Assembly (NCBI GenBank): GCA_910576335.1
Contig: CAJTIU010000002.1
Location: 299,482-363,481 of the forward strand
Reading direction: 5' to 3'
Length of the DNA stretch: 64,000 nucleotides
Source: Lachnospiraceae bacterium
GTDB taxonomy: Bacteria > Bacillota > Clostridia > Lachnospirales > Lachnospiraceae
Shown: in pieces, positions 44,796 to 53,478 of the stretch
Layout of the letters: each line of letters begins with the position of its first letter
Numbering within the stretch: position 1 is the first letter of the stretch
Program-made: the position numbers and the translations under genes
Notes under the pieces: generated by a model
What the model saw: only the letters and a program-made list of their open reading frames with translations
Told to the model about the DNA's origin: nothing
Database searches by the model: none

Positions 44796-45662
44796 TTATC
44801 TGGAGTTCTGCAGATATATGGTAAATTCCGCCCCTTTTCCAGGCTTTGACCTCACCTTAATATATCCGCTCTCTCTTCTTACGATTTCCCTGGCAAGATA
44901 GAGTCCAAGTCCCACTCCCTCCTCCTGATGCACTGTCTTTGCACGGTAAAATCTTCCGAAAATCTTCGCCGTATCCTCTTCTTTAATCCCCATGCCTCTG
45001 TCTCTGACAGAAACAGCCGTGTACATCTCGTATCTTGTAACTGATACCGTCACCTGGCTTTTAGGGGGAGAATATTTTATTGCATTGTCAAGGACATTTC
45101 CCAAAGCTTCCTTTGTCCACTTCATATCAAAGCACGCCTTCTCTTCACCCTCCGGCAGACTGATAAGCTCAATATCCTTTTTCTTTGCCAGAGGGCGCAC
45201 ATCTGCCAGTGCTGCCTCTATAAGCTCCCCTATTCCCTGCATGCACGGCTTTACTTCCACAATATTACTCTCCAGGCGGGACAGCTTCGTAAGTGACTGG
45301 ATCAGGAATTCTAGCTTCTCCGTCTGCTTTTCGATCTCCTGCAGAAGCCGCAAATTCTGCTCCCCGTTTTCTCCCGATTCGCCGCCTGGTGCAGTAAGAC
45401 CTTCCCTTAAAAGCTCTGTGTACAGCCGGATATTCGCCATGGGTGTCTTCGTCTGATGGGAAATATCAGACACAAACTCCTTTACATAATTCTTTTCCCT
45501 CTCCACCGCCTCTCTGGAAAAGGCAGATGCCCCCAGGAACCGCTTCCATTTACACTCAATCCTGGAGAGCACGCTCTCATCATAATCTGATTCCTGAAAG
45601 GTTCCGTCAATGGCATCCTCCAACATAGTCTCCAGCCGGCTCAGAGTCTTCCTTCCTATCAT
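44796..45662 (-). CDS. Soluble sensor histidine kinase
   Basis: About 288 residues with no membrane helix: a short charged N-terminal region, the phosphoacceptor SDISHQTKTPMAN near 92, and an ATPase domain with DNAIKYSPP, RDRGMGI and GVGLGLYLAREI. The ATG at 45662 overlaps the regulator stop as ATGA. Lacking a membrane domain, it must sense a cytosolic cue or be controlled by another protein. No transporter gene is adjacent, unlike most clostridial relatives. Confidence 0.9.
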   Translation of the reverse strand: MIGRKTLSRLETMLEDAIDGTFQESDYDESVLSRIECKWKRFLGASAFSREAVEREKNYVKEFVSDISHQTKTPMANIRLYTELLREGLTAPGGESGENGEQNLRLLQEIEKQTEKLEFLIQSLTKLSRLESNIVEVKPCMQGIGELIEAALADVRPLAKKKDIELISLPEGEEKACFDMKWTKEALGNVLDNAIKYSPPKSQVTVSVTRYEMYTAVSVRDRGMGIKEEDTAKIFGRFYRAKTVHQEEGVGLGLYLAREIVRRESGYIKVRSKPGKGAEFTIYLQNSR

Positions 45663-46345
45663 ACCTGCTCCTCCCGTTTCCACATATATCCCTGTCCATA
45701 TACTGTCTGGATATAGGAAACACCATCCCTTTTGTCCTCAAGCTTGCTCCTCAGACGCTTTACTGTTACCGAGAGGGCATTCTCGTCCACATAGTCTCCT
45801 CCGTCACTCCACAGCCGGTCTGTCAGCAACCCTCTTGTAAGAACTCTGCCCCGGTTTTCTATAAGCAGCCTTAACAGCCTCTGTTCATTGACACTTAAAG
45901 CAACCTCCCGGCCCTTCCGCGTAAAAACGAGACTGTCAAAGTCAAACCTAAACTCCCCCTCCTCATACAGAGCTGTCCCCTTAGCCTTCCCTCTTCGCAG
46001 AAGAGCCTGTATCCTCGCTCTTAAAACCGCAAGGCTGAAAGGCTTAGTCATATAGTCGTCCGCTCCCAGGGTAAGCCCCGTCACCTCGTCCATCTCCATA
46101 TCATTTGCCGTAAGAATCAGTACCGGAACCTGTGAACGTTTCCTCACCTCCTTCAGGAAATCGTATCCGCTCCCGTCCGGCAGATTTACATCCAGTATAA
46201 TAAGCTCTGGAAGGACTCTCTCAAATGCAGCCAATGCCTCCTTTACGCTGCCGTGGCACACAAACTCCATCCCCGGCTCCTTAAGCGCCAGGACAATCCC
46301 CTCGCCCAGCGCGCGGTCATCCTCCACAATCTGAATCATTTTCAT
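45659..46345 (-). CDS. OmpR-family response regulator
   Basis: Protein of 228 residues: receiver (VEDDRA, phosphoacceptor in ILDVNLPDGSG near 53, Lys in MTKPFS near 102) and winged helix (LSVNEQRLLRLL, VTVKRLRSKLEDK, YGQGYMWK). First gene of the pair with the soluble kinase. AAGGAG precedes the ATG; Met3 is an alternative start with better spacing. Divergent from the FtsA-like gene. Confidence 0.92.
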   Translation of the reverse strand: MKMIQIVEDDRALGEGIVLALKEPGMEFVCHGSVKEALAAFERVLPELIILDVNLPDGSGYDFLKEVRKRSQVPVLILTANDMEMDEVTGLTLGADDYMTKPFSLAVLRARIQALLRRGKAKGTALYEEGEFRFDFDSLVFTRKGREVALSVNEQRLLRLLIENRGRVLTRGLLTDRLWSDGGDYVDENALSVTVKRLRSKLEDKRDGVSYIQTVYGQGYMWKREEQV

Positions 46346-46422
46346 CTACTCCTTCTTCACTGTCAAAAGCAGTATATCATGAAAGCATATGAGACAGCAA
46401 TATAACCTTTCGAAGAAAAAGA

Positions 46423-46451
46423 TTTACATTGAGCCTTACTTTTAATATAAT
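46423..46451 (+). promoter_or_regulatory. Promoter of the FtsA-like/maf operon
   Basis: TTTACA (46423-46428), 17-nt spacer, TATAAT (46446-46451). The leader contains an 8-bp hairpin AGTGTTAC/GTAACACT (46460-46467 with 46479-46486) before the RBS AAGGAGG. Confidence 0.8.
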
Positions 46452-46514
46452 AAAACGTAAGTGTTACTGCTCATCCCGGTAACACTAAGCTACAGTTTGC
46501 AAGGAGGAATCATC

Positions 46515-48779
46515 ATGGCGAAAGAACAAGATATAACCACCGGGCTTCAGCCAGAGCATACTATATTTGCTCTGGATATCGGAACGCGCAGCATTATCGG
46601 AATAGTCGGAACTGTAATAGACGGAAAGGTCAACATTGTTGCCATTGAAAAGGAAGAACACACACAGCGGGCAATGATTGACGGACAGATTGAAAATATA
46701 GAGAAAGTATCCATGCTGGCCGGAAAGGTCAAGGCAAAGCTGGAGGATAAGCTTGGCTTCCGGCTGAGCCGTGTCTGCGTTGCGGCCGCCGGACGGGCTC
46801 TCAGGACAAAACGCGCAGACTTCGAGATGACGCTTCCCGGCCCCCAGCTAATTGACGATGAAATGATCAGCCGTCTGGAAGCAGGTGCAATCGGACGGGC
46901 GGAGCAGCTCTTTGAGCAGGAAACTGCCGCAGAAGATGACTCCAGGCGGTTCTATCTGGTAGGCTATACGGTCTGCCAGTACTATCTGGATCAGTATATG
47001 ATCTCCAGTCTGAAAGATCACCGGGGGAAGACGATTAAGGCAGACCTGATTGCCACCTTCCTCCCCAGTGAGGTAGTGGAAAGCCTGTATACAACCATGC
47101 AAAAGATTGATCTGGATGTAGCCAGTATTACTCTTGAGCCCATTGCCGCAATCAACGCGGCGATTCCTGAAAACTTAAGGCTCCTCAACCTGGTCATGGT
47201 GGATATCGGAGCCGGAACATCCGATATTGCTGTCTGCACCGGCGGAAGCGTGATCGGTTACACGATGGCTACCGTTGCCGGCGACGAGATTACGGAAATG
47301 CTCATGAAGGACTATCTGGTGGATTTTCAGACTGCAGAGCTTATGAAGGCACAAATGGACAGCCAGACAGAGATTACATTTACTGACATCCTTGGCTTTG
47401 AACACACAGCTACACAAAAGGAGCTGCTTCATGCCATCCAGGACGCATCCGGCCTTCTCTGTAAGGAAATTGCGGAAAAAGTGCTTGAGGTAAATGGGAA
47501 TGCCCCCTCTGCGCTGTTCCTCGCCGGGGGCGGCAGCAAGCTGGCAGGGCTAAAGGAAGGGCTTACCGAGGCGCTTAAGATGGATGCTAACCGCGTGGCG
47601 ATTGCCGGGAATAATTTCAAGATGAGCGCCTTCTCGGAGCAGTATGATCTGAACAATCCAGAGTATGCCACACCTCTTGGAATCGTCATTTCCTCAGGCC
47701 TGAACCTGATCAACGACAGTTTCCGGGTAACTCTGAATGGAAAGCCTGCCAAGCTGTTCCGGAGCGGAAGCTTTACGGCACTGAATCTTCTGATGATGAA
47801 CGGATATAACTTTCAGGATATCCTGGCACGTTCCGGTCAAAGTCTGATTATAACCGTAAATGGCAGACGGAAAATCTACTATGGAAAAGCTGCACAGCCT
47901 GCCCTGCTTCTCATCAATAAAAAAGAAGGAAAGCTTTCTGATGTAATCCGCGCAGGAGATGAGATTGAATTCACTCCTGCCATCGCCGGCATACCCGCAA
48001 GTGCACGTCTGGGAGACCTCCCCGGCGTTTCTGATGAGACAATTGTCACTCTGAACGGGGAAGCGGCACCGCCTGACACCCCCTTGAAAAACGGGGATAT
48101 TGTACGGATCAGAAGACCCGGTACAGAACACGGCGGCGATGAAACCTCTGACAATCCGGATTCTGACGAAACAGTCTCCCGGCCAGATACCGGCGGAGCC
48201 GGAAAAACGGATGAAGACGAAACCGAAAAGATGGATACCGTCAGGGCCAAAAAGGCTGGCGAAGACGAAACCGGGGAAGCAGACAACAGCACGCCAATTT
48301 CTACCGAAGACAGAGAGCCTGATGTGGACACTGAGGATTCCGAAGAGTTTGAAATTTTCGAAGATTTTGATGATACTGAAGATATGGATGATATTGAGGA
48401 CCTGGAGGATTTTGATCTGCAGGATACCCTGGGTATGGACAATGTAGACTGGGAGGTTGTTCCTGTCATACAGTCCTCCCCTCTCCCCCAGGCTCCTTTA
48501 CAGGCATTACAGACGAAGACAGTGAGTCCGGAAATACCTTCCGCCTCCACGCCTCATGCATTGCCTGATATCCTGTTTCAGTTGAACGGCTCGCCCTTAC
48601 GTCTTCCTTCCAAGGAGGACGGCAACCCGTATTACCTGATGGATATGATCCAGTATTCCGGTATCGACCTGCAGAATCCAAAAGGAAAAATCCGGCTGAC
48701 TGTAAATGGTATTCCAGGCCTGTTCCAGCAGGAGCTTAAGGAAGGGGACATAATCCGTATAGAGGAGGAACCAGCATGA
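46515..48779 (+). CDS. FtsA-like ASKHA protein with acidic linker and beta-grasp-like tail
   Basis: About 754 residues. The first 400 are FtsA/PilM-like: ALDIGTRSIIG near 18, a 1C-type subdomain near 70-110, VMVDIGAGTSDIAV near 228, and LFLAGGGSKLAGL near 335. Three segments with a shared pattern follow: VTLNGKPAKLF near 405, VTLNGEAAP then LKNGDIVRI near 520, and QLNGSPLRL then TVNGIPG and LKEGDIIRI at the end. They are split by a long Asp/Glu-rich disordered region (about 536-650). There is no FtsA C-terminal amphipathic helix. Probably a cell-division or envelope scaffold, not canonical FtsA. AAGGAGG selects the ATG at 46515. Confidence 0.8.
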   Translation: MAKEQDITTGLQPEHTIFALDIGTRSIIGIVGTVIDGKVNIVAIEKEEHTQRAMIDGQIENIEKVSMLAGKVKAKLEDKLGFRLSRVCVAAAGRALRTKRADFEMTLPGPQLIDDEMISRLEAGAIGRAEQLFEQETAAEDDSRRFYLVGYTVCQYYLDQYMISSLKDHRGKTIKADLIATFLPSEVVESLYTTMQKIDLDVASITLEPIAAINAAIPENLRLLNLVMVDIGAGTSDIAVCTGGSVIGYTMATVAGDEITEMLMKDYLVDFQTAELMKAQMDSQTEITFTDILGFEHTATQKELLHAIQDASGLLCKEIAEKVLEVNGNAPSALFLAGGGSKLAGLKEGLTEALKMDANRVAIAGNNFKMSAFSEQYDLNNPEYATPLGIVISSGLNLINDSFRVTLNGKPAKLFRSGSFTALNLLMMNGYNFQDILARSGQSLIITVNGRRKIYYGKAAQPALLLINKKEGKLSDVIRAGDEIEFTPAIAGIPASARLGDLPGVSDETIVTLNGEAAPPDTPLKNGDIVRIRRPGTEHGGDETSDNPDSDETVSRPDTGGAGKTDEDETEKMDTVRAKKAGEDETGEADNSTPISTEDREPDVDTEDSEEFEIFEDFDDTEDMDDIEDLEDFDLQDTLGMDNVDWEVVPVIQSSPLPQAPLQALQTKTVSPEIPSASTPHALPDILFQLNGSPLRLPSKEDGNPYYLMDMIQYSGIDLQNPKGKIRLTVNGIPGLFQQELKEGDIIRIEEEPA

Positions 48780-49366
48780 TCTATATATTAGCATCTGCCT
48801 CACCGCGCAGAAAAGAGCTTCTTGCAAAGACAGGCATATCCTTCCGGGTCATTCCTTCTGACCTGGAAGAAACTATTACAAAAACGGTCCCTTCTGACAT
48901 TGTCATGGAACTTGCCACCGGGAAGGCAGAGGATGTATATCAAAAGCTTTTGTCTTCTCCGGCGGAAAATCTCCCGCAGGACAGCTTCATGGTAATCGGA
49001 GCGGACACCATTGTCGTATACCGCGATGAAATACTGGGAAAGCCGGCAGATAAAAGAGAGGCCTGTGATATGCTGTCCCTTCTTGCTGACCGGACACATC
49101 AGGTATATACCGGCGTTGCTTTAATCATAAATAAAAACGGCAGAAAATCACAGCGGATCTTTTATGAAAAAACCGATGTGACCTTCTACCCCATTTCAAG
49201 GGAGGATATTTATTCTTATGCGGAATCCGGGGATCCTCTTGACAAGGCCGGAAGCTATGGCATCCAGGGTTCCTTTGCCATTCATGTGAAAGGAATTACC
49301 GGGGACTATAATAATGTAGTCGGTCTTCCCCTCGGAAGACTTTATCAAGAGCTTATTAAATTATAA
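48776..49366 (+). CDS. maf: Maf-family nucleotide pyrophosphatase
   Basis: Protein of 196 residues with SASPRRKELL at the start, the GADTIVVYRDEILGKP segment near 78, and SYGIQGSFA near 160, all Maf hallmarks. Maf proteins hydrolyse dTTP/UTP and modified nucleotides and are linked to septum inhibition in Bacillus. It overlaps the FtsA-like gene by 4 bp, a coupling that fits a division-related operon. A 12-bp hairpin terminator follows. Confidence 0.93.
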   Translation: MIYILASASPRRKELLAKTGISFRVIPSDLEETITKTVPSDIVMELATGKAEDVYQKLLSSPAENLPQDSFMVIGADTIVVYRDEILGKPADKREACDMLSLLADRTHQVYTGVALIINKNGRKSQRIFYEKTDVTFYPISREDIYSYAESGDPLDKAGSYGIQGSFAIHVKGITGDYNNVVGLPLGRLYQELIKL

Positions 49367-49378
49367 TAGTACACAGAT

Positions 49379-49406
49379 AAGAGGCGCAGCCACGGCTGCG
49401 CCTCTT
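49379..49406. terminator. Bidirectional terminator between maf and the CmpB-like gene
   Basis: A perfect 12-bp stem (49379-49390 with 49395-49406), loop CACG, lies between two convergent genes, 13 bp past maf and 9 bp past the minus-strand stop. Confidence 0.8.
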
Positions 49407-49414
49407 GAAACCTT

Positions 49415-50014
49415 CTACCTTGTAAAACGTTCCAGCAGATTCTCCTTCCACTCAAGCACCTTATCAGGTATATCTGGAAGTGCATCCTTCTTTTCCCTGT
49501 ACATAGCCATAGTAAAATCAATCATGTACAGAACCAGTATCATACTGCCGACGATCTTCCCGGCCAGTACTGGAACATAGTCTACAATATTCACAATTAT
49601 ATTATGTAAAAAGAGAAACAGCCCTACTGTATAAAAGCCCCACGCGACCGAGCTTTCCAAACAGATAATTCCCTGATAATTAAAAGGCTTCTCCCTGTAA
49701 TCCCACCAGATCTCTCCAAAAACCTTCTGCATAATACGCGCTGTTATGAACTCCAGTGCTGTTGCAAGAAACATTCCCATAAAAAACAACTGTACCGGAT
49801 TCTCGCTGTACGGACGCAGAAGGAAAAAAACCGTCAATGCGCCAAAGCCATAAATCGGGCACATAGGCCCTCTTGTAAAGCCTCTGTTCGTTATTTCCCG
49901 GTTGCAGATCGACATATAAATAGATTCTACAATCCATCCTAAAATACTATATGCCAGAAACCACAATACCACATGGTATGCACTCCATCCAAAAATCACT
50001 TTATTCCACCACAT
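49415..50014 (-). CDS. CmpB-like putative ABC transporter permease (PF06541)
   Basis: About 199 residues with five hydrophobic helices. WFLAYSILGWIVESIYMSI and TNRGFTRGPMCPIYGFGA are the recognisable family motifs, with EFITARIMQKVFGEIWWDY later. The family is annotated as ABC-type permease but lacks an ATPase partner here, and its activity is unknown. The ATG at 50014 has AAGGA 9 nt upstream; a GTG at 50032 is possible but lies on the RBS. Confidence 0.88.
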   Translation of the reverse strand: MWWNKVIFGWSAYHVVLWFLAYSILGWIVESIYMSICNREITNRGFTRGPMCPIYGFGALTVFFLLRPYSENPVQLFFMGMFLATALEFITARIMQKVFGEIWWDYREKPFNYQGIICLESSVAWGFYTVGLFLFLHNIIVNIVDYVPVLAGKIVGSMILVLYMIDFTMAMYREKKDALPDIPDKVLEWKENLLERFTR

Positions 50015-50258
50015 TATAATCTGTCCTTTCACAACTGCCCGAATGCCCGGCAGCTATCCTTCTTCTTCCTTTGCTGTAAATATTATATCTGTAAAATCTT
50101 AAAATAACCCCAGGAAAATATGAAAATTTTCTGAAGATAACAGCCCCGTGAATAGTAAATGAAAGACTTCTCTTTGCAGACTGAGCATCCGCCCACAGTA
50201 ATATATCATCAGAGCGCTTTTGTGATATAGAAAACGGGGCTTCCTATATCATAAAAAC

Positions 50259-50282
50259 AGGGGGGTTCATTCGAACTCCCCT
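50259..50282 (-). terminator. Terminator of rpsU
   Basis: A 10-bp stem with one G-T pair (50259-50268 with 50273-50282), 14 bp past the rpsU stop, followed on the minus strand by CTGTTTTTATG, a good intrinsic terminator. Confidence 0.85.
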
Positions 50283-50296
50283 ATTCGCTGCACATA

Positions 50297-50473
50297 TTAG
50301 TTATACTTACGCTTTCTGGCTGCTTCAGACTTTTTCTTACGTCTTACGCTTGGCTTTTCGTAATGTTCTCTTTTACGAATCTCCTGCTGAATGCCCGCCT
50401 TTGCACAGTTCCTCTTGAACCTGCGTAAAGCGCTATCTAACGTCTCGTTTTCTTTAACGATTACATTTGACAT
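50297..50473 (-). CDS. rpsU: 30S ribosomal protein S21
   Basis: A 58-residue basic protein ([20 protein letters not shown], ending [11 protein letters not shown]), the normal S21 length, part of the small-subunit platform near the mRNA 5 prime end. The ATG at 50473 has AGGTGAG 3 nt upstream and GGGAGG further out. It has its own promoter (50551-50578) and terminator, so it is a single-gene unit. Confidence 0.97.
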   Translation of the reverse strand: MSNVIVKENETLDSALRRFKRNCAKAGIQQEIRKREHYEKPSVRRKKKSEAARKRKYN

Positions 50474-50550
50474 AGACTCACCTAACCTCCCCTCCAGCCC
50501 TATATTGTGCATTATACGACTGTTCGGGTATATTTACTGCACTACATAAG

Positions 50551-50578
50551 ATTATATCACATATTCCGCTTACGTCAA
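50551..50578 (-). promoter_or_regulatory. Promoter of rpsU
   Basis: On the minus strand TTGACG (50573-50578), 16-nt spacer, TATAAT (50551-50556), with a leader of about 70 nt. A second TATAAT on the minus strand (about 50510-50516) may be an alternative. Confidence 0.65.
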
Positions 50579-50620
50579 TATTTTTTTTAAAATTTATGCC
50601 AGGTAACAAAATTATCGTTA

Positions 50621-50646
50621 CTATTCACGGACTAACCGTCCGCTCA
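50621..50646 (-). repeat. 26-bp mini-repeat, copy 1
   Basis: Read on the minus strand it is identical over 26 bases to 55116-55141. It carries a CGGAC/GTCCG stem and ends CCGTGAATAG, then TAAC. It sits between alaS copy B of the 86-bp repeat and the rpsU promoter. Confidence 0.75.
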
Positions 50647-50674
50647 TAACGCATCCAGCCCATTTAAAAGTCGA

Positions 50675-50760
50675 TTTCAGCGAGGAGCCGGATGCTGAAA
50701 ACCACCACTTTGCCGGCTCGGATGCCGTGCAGCAGGGTGCACGGCTCCGTGAATAATAAC
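50675..50760 (-). repeat. 86-bp two-stem dispersed repeat, copy B
   Basis: The reverse complement matches copy A (28261-28346) at about 77 of 86 positions without gaps. Both stems are kept: CCGTGCA/TGCACGG and TTTCAGC/GCTGAAA. It begins 3 bp past the alaS stop codon, so it forms the alaS mRNA 3 prime end and may act as its terminator or stabiliser. Confidence 0.8.
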
Positions 50761-50763
50761 AAA

Positions 50764-53400
50764 TTATACCTGCTTCTCCAGTACAGACTGCACCTTTGCA
50801 ATGGCATCGCTAATTCCCTCCGGCCTTTTCCCTCCGGCCTGGGCCATATTCGGACGTCCGCCTCCGCCTCCGCCCACAAGTGATGCGATTTCCTTAATCA
50901 GGTTTCCTGCATGTGCTCCCTGCTCTACCGCCCCCTTTGTAGCCATTGCCACCAGAGACACCTTTCCTTGCGCAGATGATGCGAGAACAACAACTCCCTC
51001 TCCTAATTTCTCCTTCAGGCTGTCGCCAAGCTCACGGAGTCCGTTCATATCCACTCCCTCTACCGCTGCTGCAAGAAGCTTCACTCCCTTAACCTCTGTC
51101 ACCTGATTCATAATATCGCCCATGGAATCCCTGGCCATCCTGCTTTTCAGGCTTTCCACCTCACTGGATAATGCCTTATTGTCTGCCATAAGGTGGCTGA
51201 TTCTCTCGGCAAGCTGCTCCGGCTTTACTTTTGCAAGCCTGGAAATCTCCATAAGCCTTTCCTCCAGCTCATTATAATACTTCATAAGCCCTGCAGCAGT
51301 AAGAGCCTCAATACGTCTTACACCTGCCGCCACACCTGTCTCAGAAATGATCTTAAAGGCCGTAATCACTCCTGTATTCGCAACATGAGTACCGCCGCAG
51401 AATTCTTTTGAAAAATCCCCCATGCTGACCACACGCACAATATCTCCGTATTTCTCCCCGAACAGCGCAGCTGCTCCGGTCTTTCTCGCCTCCTCAATGG
51501 GCATATTTTCTGCTGTCACCGGAAGTGCATTCAAAATCTGCTCATTGACAATCTCTTCAACCCTCCTGAGTTCTTCCTGGGTCATGGCAGAAAAATGAGT
51601 AAAGTCAAAGCGGAGCCTGTCCTCGTTTACAGATGATCCTGCCTGCTCTACATGGTTGCCAAGCACCATGCGAAGGGCTTTTTGGAGAAGGTGTGTGGCA
51701 CTGTGGTTATTTGCAGAAAGTGCACGCTTCTTTGCGTCTACCCTAAGAGTTACCACATCTCCGGTTTTCACCATACCGCTGGTAACCTTTCCCCTGTGTC
51801 CAGTCTTGCCGCCTGGAAGCTTCATGGTATCTGTCACCTCAAAGGTGAAATCTCCCCTGACAATTACACCGGTATCTGCCTCCTGTCCGCCGCTTGTAGC
51901 ATAGAACGGGGTTTCTTTTACAAGAATCGTTCCTTCCTCTCCATCAGACAGTGCCTCTACAAGCTCCGTTTCCGTTGTCAGAACTGTAACCTCCGAATCA
52001 TACTCCAGATGATCATAGCCGACGAATGCGCTGGTGACGCTGGTATCAATCTCATCGTAAACGCTCGCCTCACGCCCGCTGTAGCTGTGCTCGCCAAAGG
52101 TTCCCTTTGCCCTCTGCTTCTGTTCCCTGGCTGCTCTCTGAAAGCCTTCTTCATCGACTGAAAGACCCTTTTCCTGCAAAATCTCGGTAGTCAGGTCAAC
52201 CGGGAAGCCATACGTATCATAAAGGCGGAAAGCCTCCTCCCCTGGAAGAATCTTTTCCCCTTTCTTTTCCATCTCCGCTTCGATTCCTGAAAGAATAGAA
52301 AGTCCCTGGTCAATGGTCTTATTAAACTGCTCCTCTTCCTTTGCAATAACCTTAAAGATAAATTCCTTCTTCTCCTCCAGTTCTGGATATCCGTCCTTCG
52401 AGCCTTCAATCACTGTCTCTGACAGTTCCACCAGAAATGCCCTGCCAATGTCAAGAAGTCTGCCGTGACGGCTTGCACGCCTCAGGAGACGGCGGAGCAC
52501 ATAGCCGCGCCCACTGTTTGAAGGCAGAATTCCGTCGGAAATCATAAAGGTTACGGAACGGACATGATCTGTGATCACGCGGATTGAAACATCAGTATCC
52601 TCGTTCTTTCCATATTCTGCATCCGCAAGCTTACATACATGCTCACGCAGGGCAAGCAGCGTATCAATATCGAACATGGAATCCACATCCTGCACAATGC
52701 ATGCAAGACGCTCAAGCCCCATGCCTGTATCAATATTCTTTTGTTCAAGCTCCGTGTAATGATTATGTCCGTCATTGTCAAACTGGGTGAATACATTGTT
52801 CCAGATCTCCATGTAACGGTCACACTCACAGCCTACCGTACAGTCCGGTTTCCCACAGCCGTACTTCTCTCCGCGGTCATAATAAACCTCCGAGCAGGGT
52901 CCGCAGGGCCCGGAGCCATGCTCCCAGAAATTATCCTCCTTGCCAAAGCGGAAAATTCTCTCCGGCGCGATCCCGATCTCCTGATTCCAGATATTCCACG
53001 CCTCATCATCCTCAAGGTAAACGGAAGGATACAGCCTGTCCGGATCAAGTCCTACAACCTCCGTCAAAAATTCCCAGGTCCAGTGGATAGATTCTCTTTT
53101 AAAATAATCTCCAAAAGAAAAGTTTCCAAGCATCTCAAAAAAGGTTCCGTGACGGTCTGTCTTTCCTACATTATCAATATCTCCCGTCCGGATACACTTC
53201 TGACAGGTTGTCACCCGTCTGTTGGGTGGAATCTCTTCCCCCGTAAAATATGGTTTCAGCGGTGCCATACCGGAATTAATAAGAAGCAGACTCTTATCAT
53301 TATGCGGCACCAGTGAAAAACTCTTCATTGCAAGATGTTCCTTGCTTTCAAAAAACTCAAGAAACATTCTCCTAAGCTCATTCACTCCGTATTTCTGCAT
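50764..53400 (-). CDS. alaS: Alanyl-tRNA synthetase
   Basis: About 878 residues, full length: class II core with GSGPCGPCSEVYYD near 155, the editing domain zinc motif HSATH near 565 and CGGTH near 665, a coiled linker (about 720-760), and the C-Ala domain with LVGGGGGGRPNMAQAGG. It charges tRNA-Ala and clears mischarged Ser and Gly. AAGGAGG selects the ATG at 53400. The 78-bp gap to the hydrogenase gene is too short for a T-box, and none is seen. Confidence 0.97.
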   Translation of the reverse strand: MQKYGVNELRRMFLEFFESKEHLAMKSFSLVPHNDKSLLLINSGMAPLKPYFTGEEIPPNRRVTTCQKCIRTGDIDNVGKTDRHGTFFEMLGNFSFGDYFKRESIHWTWEFLTEVVGLDPDRLYPSVYLEDDEAWNIWNQEIGIAPERIFRFGKEDNFWEHGSGPCGPCSEVYYDRGEKYGCGKPDCTVGCECDRYMEIWNNVFTQFDNDGHNHYTELEQKNIDTGMGLERLACIVQDVDSMFDIDTLLALREHVCKLADAEYGKNEDTDVSIRVITDHVRSVTFMISDGILPSNSGRGYVLRRLLRRASRHGRLLDIGRAFLVELSETVIEGSKDGYPELEEKKEFIFKVIAKEEEQFNKTIDQGLSILSGIEAEMEKKGEKILPGEEAFRLYDTYGFPVDLTTEILQEKGLSVDEEGFQRAAREQKQRAKGTFGEHSYSGREASVYDEIDTSVTSAFVGYDHLEYDSEVTVLTTETELVEALSDGEEGTILVKETPFYATSGGQEADTGVIVRGDFTFEVTDTMKLPGGKTGHRGKVTSGMVKTGDVVTLRVDAKKRALSANNHSATHLLQKALRMVLGNHVEQAGSSVNEDRLRFDFTHFSAMTQEELRRVEEIVNEQILNALPVTAENMPIEEARKTGAAALFGEKYGDIVRVVSMGDFSKEFCGGTHVANTGVITAFKIISETGVAAGVRRIEALTAAGLMKYYNELEERLMEISRLAKVKPEQLAERISHLMADNKALSSEVESLKSRMARDSMGDIMNQVTEVKGVKLLAAAVEGVDMNGLRELGDSLKEKLGEGVVVLASSAQGKVSLVAMATKGAVEQGAHAGNLIKEIASLVGGGGGGRPNMAQAGGKRPEGISDAIAKVQSVLEKQV

Positions 53401-53420
53401 AGTATCCTCCTTATATAACG

Positions 53421-53463
53421 ATTCAGCAGGTCTGCACATCTGCTGCGCAGGCCATACTGAACA
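53421..53463 (+). repeat. TTCAG...CTGAA mini-repeat, copy 1
   Basis: It begins ATTCAGCAGGTCTGC and ends TACTGAACA, both shared with 55150-55185, with a different middle. The ends pair (TTCAG/CTGAA). It lies in the hydrogenase-alaS gap. Confidence 0.55.
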
Positions 53464-53478
53464 GTTCCCCTCCTCTAT

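Noticed and set aside
53401-53478. Possible T-box leader before alaS
   Set aside because: The gap is only 78 bp, contains a dispersed mini-repeat and shows no T-box sequence or terminator/antiterminator pair.
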